From contig DASUNJ010000160.1 of NCBI GenBank assembly GCA_036277235.1, positions 1 through 13,970 on the forward strand: a stretch of 13,970 nucleotides of DNA, given 5' to 3'. This stretch comes from DATMER01 sp036277235. GTDB taxonomy: Bacteria > Acidobacteriota > Thermoanaerobaculia > Multivoradales > UBA5704. Within the stretch, counting starts at the first letter, position 1. Every line of letters begins with the position of its first letter. The position numbers were made by a program, and so were the translations under genes. Positions 1-6,815 of this stretch are shown here, in pieces. The notes beneath the pieces were generated by a model that was not told the DNA's origin, searched no databases, and saw nothing but the letters and a program-made list of their open reading frames with translations.

Positions 1-2
1 AT

Positions 3-1919
3 ACCCCGCTTGTCCGTGACCACGGATCCCTGCGTCCTGCGACCTGGGACGAGGCTCTCGACCGGGCGGCGGAAGGGTTCCGAGCCGCGGTGGCGAAAAA
101 GGGTCCGCAGACGTTCGGGTTGTTCAGCTGCTCCAAGACCACCAACGAGATGAACTATCTGGCCCAGAAGTTCGCCCGGACGGTGATCGGCAGCAACAAC
201 ATCGATAGCTGCAACCGGACCTGACACGCCCCCAGCGTCGTCGGTCTGGCGACGGTCTTTGGCATGGGTGGCGGCACCAGCTCCTACCGCGAGGTGGAGG
301 AGACGGATCTCATCATCCTCTGGGGCAGCAATGCCCGGGAGACGCATCCGATCTACTTCCACCACGTGCTCAAGGGCATCCACAACGGCGCCCGTCTGTT
401 CGTCGTGGATCCCCGTAAGACTTCGTCTGCCCGCTGGGCCGTGCGGCACCTCCCGTTGCACGTGGGCTCCGATGTCGCTCTGGCCAACGCCGTAGCTAGA
501 GAGATCCTGGCCTCCGGCCTGGAGAACCGCAGCTTCATCGAGAACGCGACGAGCGGCTTCGAGGACTTCCGTCGGCACGTCGAGCCCTACACGCTCGAAT
601 CGGCCGAGGCCGTCACCGGCGTTCCTGCCGAGGTCATCCGCGAGATGGCCCATGCCTACGCGCGCGCCGACCGCGCCCAGATCTGCTGGACGCTCGGCAT
701 CACCGAGCACCACAACGGCGTGGACAACGTCCGCTCCCTGATCAACCTCGCGCTGCTCACCGGGCATGTGGGGCGCTACGGCTCCGGCGTCAATCCCCTC
801 CGCGGGCAGAACAACGTGCAGGGGGGCGGCGACATGGGCGCCCTGCCCGACCGCCTGCCCGGATTCCAGCACGTGGAGAACGCCGAGCTGCGCGGCAAGT
901 TCGAGCGCGCCTGGGGCGTGCCCATCCCGCCGAAGAAAGGCTGGAACCTGAGCGCCATGTTCGAGGCCATGGAGCACGGCGATCTGAGCGCGCTCTACGT
1001 CATCGGCGAGAACCCCGCCCATTCCGAGGCCGACCAGCACCGCGCCATCAGCCTGCTCAAGGGGCTGGACATCCTGGTCGTGCAGGACATGGTCATGACC
1101 GGCACCGCCGAGCTGGCAGACGTGGTCTTCCCTGCCGCGGCCGGCTGGTGCGAGTCCGAGGGCACGGTGACCAACAGCGAGCGCCGCGTGCAGCGCGTGC
1201 GCCGCGCCCTGCCTCCCCCGCCGGGCGTGAAGGACGACATCGAGATCCTCTGCGAGCTCTCCCGCCGCATGGGGAAGGACTTGGGAAACCCCAGCGCCGA
1301 GGAGATCTGGAACGAGCTGCGCCTGCTCAGCCCGGTCCACACGGGCATGTCCTACGAGAGGCTGGAGGAGATGGACGGCCTGCAGTGGCCCTGCTACGAC
1401 GAGGCTCACCCGGGGGAGAGCTACCTCCACGGCCGTCTCTGGGAACGGCCGGCCGTCGGCCCCCTGGCGCCGTTCGCCTGCGTGGACGACGACCCGCCGG
1501 TCGAGGGACTCTCCGAGGAGTTCCCCATCCGCCTGACCACGGGACGCCGGCTGGATTCCTACAACACCGGCGTGCAGACGGGGCTCTACTCTTCGCCGTT
1601 GCGGCAGGGCGAGACGATCGACCTCCACCCCGAGGATGCGCGCAGCCTGGGGGTCGCCCCGGGCGAGACGGTGCGGGTCATCTCTCCCCGCGGATCGGTG
1701 CTCGCGCCGGTCCGCCTCGACGACGGCTTGCGGCCCGGCCTCGCTTTCATGACCTTCCACTTCCCCGACGAGGTGGCCACGAACGAGCTGACCGTCGACG
1801 CCCAGGACCCGCTTTCCGGCACGTCGGAGTTCAAGGCCGCCGCGATCCGGATCGAGCCAGTGGGACGCCCCGCGACCATCGCCGACGTGGCAGAGACGGC
1901 CGAGGCGGTCACAGCGTAG
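3..1919 (+). CDS. fdhA: Formate dehydrogenase catalytic (alpha) subunit, selenocysteine-containing, 5' partial
   Basis: This is the bis-MGD Mo/W catalytic chain that oxidises formate to CO2 in the cytosol and passes electrons to the Fe-S and diaphorase subunits encoded next. The frame is open from the window edge to the TAG at 1917-1919 except for one TGA at 222-224, at the residue where the family has Cys or Sec: the context is CNRT-U-HAPSV, with the conserved His directly after. Other family hallmarks are LRGQNNVQGGGDMG, which carries the active-site Arg, the GENPAHSEAD segment, and a C-terminal MGD-binding domain beginning near TTGRRLDSYNTG. The visible sequence starts at TPLVRDHG, just after the place where the N-terminal [4Fe-4S] domain would end, so that domain lies upstream, out of view, or is absent. 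An automatic caller would truncate the gene to the ATG at 264. The next gene follows 10 bp downstream. The identification is firm; the upstream extent is unknown. Confidence 0.93.
222..260 (+). promoter_or_regulatory. Sec UGA codon and bacterial SECIS element of fdhA
   Basis: The in-frame UGA (222-224) is followed by a short hairpin in the mRNA. The stem is CGTCG (236-240) with CGACG (250-254), then a bulged U (241), a C-G pair (242/249) and the apical loop GGTCTG (243-248). The E. coli fdhF SECIS has the same layout, with a bulged U and a loop containing GGUCU, and its GGUC lies at the same distance from the UGA (nucleotides 22-25 counting the U as 1). SelB binds this structure to deliver Sec-tRNA. 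The host must therefore carry selA, selB, selC and selD, none of which is in this window. Confidence 0.9.
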
Positions 1920-1929
1920 AATCCGCCGG

Positions 1930-3690
1930 ATGGATCTCCATTTCACAGAAGACCAGCCCACGCCCGAGGAGAGGGAGGCGATCGACGCCTTCCTCTCTTC
2001 TTTCGCGCCTCAGGGGGATCTGCGGCAGTACCTCCTCCCCGTCCTGCATGCGATCCAGGGCCGGGTGGGCTGGATCAGTCCGGGTGCCCTGAACCACGCC
2101 TGCCTCGCGCTGGACGTGCCCCCGGCGGACGCCTTCGGAGTGGCTGACTTCTATGCCCTGTTCCAGACGCGGCCTCACCCGCCGGTCACGATCCATGTCT
2201 GCGACGACATCGGCTGCCAGTTCCGCGGCGCGGAAGCGCTCTGCGACCAGGTAGCGCAGTCAGGAGCGACCTGGCACCGCAGCCCGTGCCTGGGTTACTG
2301 CGAGCGCGCGCCTGCCGCCCTGGTCACCGTCGCCGGCATACCGCCGCGGGAGATCTCCCTGGCCCCGGCCACCGTGGAATCCGTCCTTGGCGTCCCTGGT
2401 GTCCTTGACATCCCTTCTTCCGACCTCGCGGCCTCGGTGCCCCAGATGGGCCAGCCCGGCCTCACCCTGCTGCGCCGGGTCGGCCAGATCGATCCCTGGA
2501 GCCTGGACGACTACCGGGCCGCCGGAGGCTTCCTGGCCCTGCGCCGCGCCTTCGAGATGGGACCCGACCGCGTCGTGGACGAGGTGATCGAGGCCAAGCT
2601 CGTGGGCCGGGGAGGCGCCGCCTTCCCGACCGGGCTCAAATGGAAGGGCATGCGCTCCGCTCCCCTGCCCCGCTACCTCGTCTGCAACGCCGACGAGTCC
2701 GAGCCGGGCACGTTCAAGGATCGGGTCCTCATGGAGGGCGATCCCTACTCCCTGATCGAATCCATGATCATCGCGGGCTTCGCCACCGGCTGCGAGAGGG
2801 GCTATCTCTACATCCGGGGCGAGTACCCGCTGGCGACCGACCTCCTCGACAATGCGATCCGGCGCTGCCGCGAGCGCGGCTTCCTGGGAACGGACATCCT
2901 GGGCGGCGGCGTCCGCTTCGACATCGAGCTGCGGCGCGGCGCCGGGGCCTACATCTGCGGCGAGGAGACGGCGCTCCTCAACTCGCTGGAAGGCTACCGC
3001 GGCGAGCCGCGCAACAAGCCCCCGTTCCCGACCCAGGTGGGCCTCTTCGGCCAGCCCACGGCGATCAACAACGTCGAGACCCTGGTGAACGTGCTGCCGA
3101 TCCTCCTCCAAGGAGGAAAAGCTTTCGCCGCGGTCGGCACCGAGCGCTCCACCGGCCCCAAGCTCTTCTGCCTCTCGGGCCACGTGCGGAGGCCCGGCGT
3201 CTACGAGGTGCCTTTCGGAGTCACCCTGCGGGAAGTGCTGGAAATGGCCGGCGGAATCGCAGGCAGCGGGCGCCTGCAGGCCATCCTGCTCGGCGGCGCG
3301 GCCGGCGCCTTCATCACGCCCGACCAGATCGACGTGCCGCTCACCTTCGAGGGCACGCGCGCCATCGGCGCCTCTCTCGGCTCGGGCGTGATCATGCCGT
3401 TCGACGACACGGTCGACCTGCGGCTGGTCCTGCGGCGCATCGCCCAGTTCTTCCGCGACGAGTCGTGCGGCCAGTGCGTGCCCTGCCGCGTGGGAACCGT
3501 GCGCCAGGAGGAGGTCCTCCACCGGCTCGCGACCGACCGCCCGTTCGGCTCCGTGGAGCAGGAGCTGGCGCTCGTCAAGGAGTTGGGCCAGGTGATGCGC
3601 GACGCCTCCATCTGCGGCCTGGGCCAGACGGCTTCGAGCGCCATCGAGTCGGCGCTGGCCAGATTCCCGATACTTCAGGAGAGAAGATGA
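1930..3690 (+). CDS. fdhB: NAD-dependent formate dehydrogenase diaphorase subunit, NuoE-NuoF fusion
   Basis: This 586-residue electron-output subunit takes electrons from the catalytic chain and reduces NAD+ at FMN. Residues 1-150 form a NuoE/thioredoxin-like [2Fe-2S] domain with ligands C91, C96, C120 and C124 (C-x4-C and C-x3-C). Residues about 175-586 are NuoF-like: the FMN/NADH loop GRGGAAFPTGLKW (227-239), NADESEPGT (253-261), the GAGAYICGEETALLNSLEG segment (337-355), an SLBB-like region around 410-470, and a [4Fe-4S] cluster bound by C513, C516, C519 and C562. A fused NuoEF chain is known in tungsten/molybdenum NAD-dependent formate dehydrogenases such as Fdh1 of Methylobacterium. The ATG at 1930 follows the upstream stop by 10 bp with only a weak ribosome binding site, which suggests translational coupling. 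The TGA overlaps the next start as ATGA. Confidence 0.95.
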   Translation: MDLHFTEDQPTPEEREAIDAFLSSFAPQGDLRQYLLPVLHAIQGRVGWISPGALNHACLALDVPPADAFGVADFYALFQTRPHPPVTIHVCDDIGCQFRGAEALCDQVAQSGATWHRSPCLGYCERAPAALVTVAGIPPREISLAPATVESVLGVPGVLDIPSSDLAASVPQMGQPGLTLLRRVGQIDPWSLDDYRAAGGFLALRRAFEMGPDRVVDEVIEAKLVGRGGAAFPTGLKWKGMRSAPLPRYLVCNADESEPGTFKDRVLMEGDPYSLIESMIIAGFATGCERGYLYIRGEYPLATDLLDNAIRRCRERGFLGTDILGGGVRFDIELRRGAGAYICGEETALLNSLEGYRGEPRNKPPFPTQVGLFGQPTAINNVETLVNVLPILLQGGKAFAAVGTERSTGPKLFCLSGHVRRPGVYEVPFGVTLREVLEMAGGIAGSGRLQAILLGGAAGAFITPDQIDVPLTFEGTRAIGASLGSGVIMPFDDTVDLRLVLRRIAQFFRDESCGQCVPCRVGTVRQEEVLHRLATDRPFGSVEQELALVKELGQVMRDASICGLGQTASSAIESALARFPILQERR

Positions 3691-4670
3691 CGCAGCCCGC
3701 TCCCGACCTTCAGGTTCCCGTCCCGCGCGGACCTCTTCCGGTGATCCCGCCGCCGCGCGTGCGCAACACGGTCGAGCTGACCATCGACGGCGAGAAGGTG
3801 GCCGTGCCCGAGGGGGCCACGCTGCTCGACGCGGCCCGGCAGCTCGGGATCGAGACGCCGACGCTCTGCTACCTGGAGAACCTGACGCCCGTCAACGTCT
3901 GCCGCGTCTGCGTGGTCGAATTGGAAGGGGCGCGCACGCTGGTCCCGGCCTGCTCGCGCAAGGCCGAGCCGGGCATGGTGGTGAAGACCGACTCCGAGCG
4001 CGTGCGTTTGAGCCGCCGGCTCGTGCTGGAGCTGCTCTCCTCCTCGGTGGACGTCTCCACCGCGCCGCAGCTCCTGGCCTACATGAAGACGTACGAAGCC
4101 GAGCCCGCGCGCTTCGGCCCGCCGGCTCCGCCCAACGGGCCGGGAGAGCGCGACGCGGCCAAGCCCGGCCATCATCATTCCCCTGAGGGGGTCTGCGCCG
4201 CGAACGTCGAGCAGCCGGTGAAGATCGACAACGACCTCTACGTGCGCGACTACTCGAAGTGCATCCTCTGCTACAAGTGCGTGGAGGCCTGCGGCGAGGA
4301 CGCCCAGAACACCTTCGCAATCGCGGTCGCGGGCCGCGGCTTCGAGGCGCGCATCTCGACCGAGTACGACGTGCCGCTCCCCAGCTCGGCCTGCGTCTAC
4401 TGCGGCAACTGCATCGGCGTCTGCCCGACCGGCGCCCTGATGTTCAAGAGCGAGCACGACATGAGGAAGGCGGGCACCTGGGACGAGCCCCGCCAGACCG
4501 AGACTGACACCATCTGCCCCTACTGCGGCGTGGGCTGCACCCTCACGGTCCACGTCCAGGACGAGAAGATCGTCAAGGTCACCTCCCCGATCGACCACGA
4601 CGTCACCCGCGGCCACCTCTGCATCAAGGGCCGCTTCGGTTGGGAGTTCGTGAACCTCAAGCGGGAGTGA
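3687..4670 (+). CDS. Formate dehydrogenase Fe-S subunit carrying the N-terminal domains of a split FdhA
   Basis: This 327-residue protein ferries electrons between the catalytic site and the diaphorase. After a proline-rich leader (1-24) it has a [2Fe-2S] ferredoxin domain (C61, C72, C75, C89). Two ferredoxin-type [4Fe-4S] motifs follow (C192/C195/C198/C202 and C236/C239/C242/C246). Last is a Fe4S4 domain of molybdopterin oxidoreductases (C277, C280, C284, C312) ending GRFGWEFVNLKRE and stop. In ordinary FdhA or NuoG chains this last domain runs straight on into the MGD domains, which here are encoded by the first gene of the operon. Around residues 112-135, where relatives have the His-Cys3 [4Fe-4S] motif, there are no cysteines. 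The start is decided by AGGAGAG at 3677-3683 and by the ATGA overlap with the previous gene. The function is confident; the split-subunit reading is inference. Confidence 0.9.
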   Translation: MTQPAPDLQVPVPRGPLPVIPPPRVRNTVELTIDGEKVAVPEGATLLDAARQLGIETPTLCYLENLTPVNVCRVCVVELEGARTLVPACSRKAEPGMVVKTDSERVRLSRRLVLELLSSSVDVSTAPQLLAYMKTYEAEPARFGPPAPPNGPGERDAAKPGHHHSPEGVCAANVEQPVKIDNDLYVRDYSKCILCYKCVEACGEDAQNTFAIAVAGRGFEARISTEYDVPLPSSACVYCGNCIGVCPTGALMFKSEHDMRKAGTWDEPRQTETDTICPYCGVGCTLTVHVQDEKIVKVTSPIDHDVTRGHLCIKGRFGWEFVNLKRE

Positions 4671-4676
4671 ACGGCT

Positions 4677-4967
4677 CTAATCCACCTTCACACACTCGGG
4701 ATGGGCGAAGAACTTCCTGGGGCCGGCCATGCGGACGCGGCAGGACACCTTCGCGCCCGGCTTCAGGTCCATGTCCTCCACGACCGGCTCCTTCACGTTC
4801 ACGTGGATGACCTCGCCCTTCTTGTCCTCCAGAAAGCTCTTGAAGCCCTCGACCTTCTCTACGTCGCTCACCTTGAGCTCGAGCGTGACGAACCCCTCGG
4901 CCGTCTGGCTCGGATAGGCGTCGACGAGCTCGCCCTTCACGTCGGACCAGTTCTCAACGATCGGCAT
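4677..4967 (-). CDS. Small acidic protein of unknown function, last gene of the ATP-grasp operon
   Basis: A 96-residue soluble protein beginning MPIVENWSDVKGELVD and ending with AHPECVKVD. It is rich in beta-prone alternating segments (FVTLELKVSDV, EVIHVNVKEPVV, AKVSCRVRMAG), with two cysteines and no signal peptide or membrane segment. The strand pattern could suit a small OB-like or SH3-like barrel, but I do not recognise the family. The ATG at 4967-4965 lies 2 bp after the stop of the ATP-grasp gene (4972-4970). An in-frame GTG at 4982 would overlap that gene and add five residues; neither start has a well-placed ribosome binding site. Tight coupling makes it a likely partner, substrate adaptor or product-binding protein of the ligase pair. 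It converges with the fdh operon with only 6 bp between stops. Confidence 0.7.
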   Translation of the reverse strand: MPIVENWSDVKGELVDAYPSQTAEGFVTLELKVSDVEKVEGFKSFLEDKKGEVIHVNVKEPVVEDMDLKPGAKVSCRVRMAGPRKFFAHPECVKVD

Positions 4968-4969
4968 TG

Positions 4970-5923
4970 TCAACGCGCACACTCCTTGCTCGACTCCCGT
5001 TCGGCGAGATGGGCAACGACAGCGCGGGAAATCGGTTGCCCGGTGCTCTCTTCGTAGTAACTATACGCGGGCGACGGATTCACCTCAAAACAGTAGTGCT
5101 CGCCGCCCGGCGTGACCTTGAGATCGATCCCGCACAGGGGCAGGTCGAGTTGCCGCGACAGCTCCAGGCAGCCGCCGCGGACCTCGGGCGGCAGCTCGGC
5201 CGCGCTCATCCGCACCTCCCGGCCCTCGCGCGACGCATAGCGGTAGTCGACCGAGTCGGTCTCGACGCGGGTGGCGAAGACCGCCTCGCCTACGACGTGG
5301 ACACGGATGTTCGTGCCGGGGATGAAGGCCTGAAACTGGGTAGGGAGGTCGCCCACCCGGTCGAGCCTGTCGAGGTCGGCGGGCTCGAGCTCGCGCACGA
5401 TCGAGCGGACGGAGCTGACCGACTTGTAGATGACGCGGCCGTGCTCGCGCGCGAACTCGCGGGCCATCTCAGGGTCGTTCGTGACGAGCGTCGACGGGAC
5501 CAGGAAGGAGGAGCGCGCAATAATCTGCGCCTGGTACGGCTTCGACGAGTTGGAGGCCATTGCGCGCGCCCGGTTGAGGACGCGGCAGGGCGCCAGCTCC
5601 ATCCATTCGCCGAAAGCCTCGTGAACGAGGCGGGAGCGCTCGAGGCGCTCGGGCTCGGGCGCAGCGCCGCGTACCGGACGGCTCTCGGGCAGCGTCCGCC
5701 AGTCCGTCAGCCTCGTGTAGACGCCGGAAAAACCTTCGAGCGGGTAGTCGGCCTCGCGGTAGCGGAGCGTGCCGCGGACCGCGCCGGCCTCGACGTCGAA
5801 GCAGAGGTCCGAGAATTGCGCCTCGCGCTGGTTGAAGACGAGGTGCGGGACGCCTGCCTCGCCAGCGGCCTCGATGGCGAGGCGCAGAGGCGGCTCCGAC
5901 GGGATTCCACAGAAAAGGATCAC
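4970..5923 (-). CDS. RimK/graspetide-type ATP-grasp ligase
   Basis: This 317-residue ATP-grasp enzyme is predicted to activate a carboxylate as an acyl phosphate and join it to an amine or hydroxyl. Residues 1-115 form a pre-ATP-grasp domain. The ATP-grasp part runs from NSSKPYQAQIIA (K128) through VIYKSVSS (K167) and the linker QFQAFIPGTNIRVHVVG (196-212). It ends at the metal site GIDLK (D267) and FEVNPSPAYSYYE (E280, N282), so the nucleotide and metal ligands look intact. The GTG start at 5923-5921 overlaps the upstream stop as GTGA and has GGAG eight bases upstream (5935-5932). Upstream extension of the frame to 6361 gives Arg/Pro/Ala-rich sequence that is the shadow of the neighbouring gene. 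Relatives include RimK, MvdC/MvdD-like macrocyclases and other peptide ligases. The substrate is not evident, but the operon contains a metalloprotease with a Lys/Asp-rich tail. Confidence 0.85.
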   Translation of the reverse strand: MILFCGIPSEPPLRLAIEAAGEAGVPHLVFNQREAQFSDLCFDVEAGAVRGTLRYREADYPLEGFSGVYTRLTDWRTLPESRPVRGAAPEPERLERSRLVHEAFGEWMELAPCRVLNRARAMASNSSKPYQAQIIARSSFLVPSTLVTNDPEMAREFAREHGRVIYKSVSSVRSIVRELEPADLDRLDRVGDLPTQFQAFIPGTNIRVHVVGEAVFATRVETDSVDYRYASREGREVRMSAAELPPEVRGGCLELSRQLDLPLCGIDLKVTPGGEHYCFEVNPSPAYSYYEESTGQPISRAVVAHLAERESSKECAR

Positions 5924-6756
5924 GTTGCGGACTCCAGCAGGCAGAGAAGAGCCTCCATCTCCTCCTCGCCCAGGTCCTGCGGCAAGGGGCTCGCACCGCA
6001 GAGCTTCCAGCCGCCATCGGCCGCCGAGCGCGCGAACGCGAGCTCGAGCAGCGCGTGCCCGGAGGCGCGGGCGAGGCGCAGCCCTCCCCGCCGTAACTCC
6101 GCGGGCAGGTCCCGGCCGCCGTGCTCCCGGCCGCCAACAATGACGATGCGCCGGAGCTCCTCTTCGACCGGTTCCAGGAAATGCGCCGGCGAGCTGCCAA
6201 GAATGGCCCTCGCGACCGGACGGAGGCGGGCGCCGGCAGCGAGCCCTGCTCCGTCGAGCGGGACGAACGGCTCGTAGCGCGCGGCGGGAAACCGCCGTGC
6301 GCTGGTCGTGAAGCGCATCCCGCGCGCCGCGAGCCCGGCGCGGCCCGCCAGCAGGAGCCACTCGGCGGCGCCCGTCCCGTCCCCGCCGAGATGGCGCGGA
6401 GAGGCGCGGTTGATGACCGGACAGGCGAGGCTCGCGAGCCAGCTCAGGAGGAGCGCGTGCACCTCCATCACCGCGTACTCGCGATCGGCCGGATCCGCCC
6501 CTTCGAGCTGCGGCGCGGCGAGGAAACGCAGGCGGTTGAACACCGCGCCGACCTCCGAGGAGGAGAGCACTACGCCGTCCGCGAAGCGAATCTCGGTGCG
6601 CACGTGCGGCCCATCCTGCCGGAGCGTCCAGCGTGCGCCGAGCGCGAGCTCGTCGCCGGTCAGCAGGCGGACGCGCCCAGCGGCGTGCCTCGCGCGCAAG
6701 GCTTCGCAGACGCGGCCTGCAAGCCTGTCGCCGGGGTGTGCGAGGATCAGGAACAT
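5920..6756 (-). CDS. Degenerate ATP-grasp homologue (probable pseudoenzyme partner)
   Basis: A 278-residue protein that aligns by eye with the ATP-grasp enzyme encoded next. VFNRLRF (72-78) matches VYTRLTD, CPVINRASP (112-120) matches CRVLNRARA, FLEPVEEELRRIVIVGG (193-209) matches FIPGTNIRVHVVG, and LELAFARSAADGGWKLCGASPLP (237-259) matches GIDLKVTPGGEHYCFEVNPSP. The residues that bind ATP and metal are gone: the Glu-Val-Asn of the final motif is replaced by CGA, the Asp of GID is lost, and the core with the two lysines is shortened. It is probably a non-catalytic partner that binds substrate or forms a heterodimer with the active ligase. The start was chosen at ATG 6756 because FLILAHPGD is a natural first strand; an ATG at 6786 is possible. 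Neither has a clear ribosome binding site. Confidence 0.75.
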   Translation of the reverse strand: MFLILAHPGDRLAGRVCEALRARHAAGRVRLLTGDELALGARWTLRQDGPHVRTEIRFADGVVLSSSEVGAVFNRLRFLAAPQLEGADPADREYAVMEVHALLLSWLASLACPVINRASPRHLGGDGTGAAEWLLLAGRAGLAARGMRFTTSARRFPAARYEPFVPLDGAGLAAGARLRPVARAILGSSPAHFLEPVEEELRRIVIVGGREHGGRDLPAELRRGGLRLARASGHALLELAFARSAADGGWKLCGASPLPQDLGEEEMEALLCLLESAT

Positions 6757-6794
6757 GTCACGGCGAGCGCCTGGGGGCCGCAGCATGCGCGCGG

Positions 6795-6813
6795 CCCCGG
6801 CCCGGTTCCGGGG
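6795..6813 (-). other. GC hairpin between protease and ATP-grasp genes
   Basis: CCCCGG (6795-6800) and CCGGGG (6808-6813) form a 6-bp stem with a 7-base loop just after the protease stop codon. No T-tract follows on the minus strand, so it is unlikely to be a full terminator. It may protect the upstream mRNA end or lower expression of the downstream ligase genes. It could also be chance in GC-rich DNA. Confidence 0.3.
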
Positions 6814-6815
6814 GC

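Noticed and set aside
264..1919. ATG at 264 as the start of the formate dehydrogenase gene
   Set aside because: The conserved FdhA sequence continues upstream in the same frame through the UGA at 222-224 to the window edge, and a SECIS hairpin explains the UGA.
2640..3686. Extension of the Fe-S subunit upstream as one 676-residue protein
   Set aside because: The extra N-terminal part is Arg/Pro/Ala-rich out-of-frame sequence of the NuoEF gene; the ATG at 3687 has a strong ribosome binding site and the ATGA overlap.
4967..6277. Long plus-strand frame opposite the ATP-grasp genes
   Set aside because: It is low-complexity Arg/Ala/Leu-rich antisense sequence, while the minus strand has recognisable ATP-grasp motifs.
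5924..6361. N-terminal extension of the ATP-grasp ligase to 6361
   Set aside because: The region is the shadow of the degenerate ATP-grasp gene, and the GTG at 5923 has a proper ribosome binding site and stop-start overlap.
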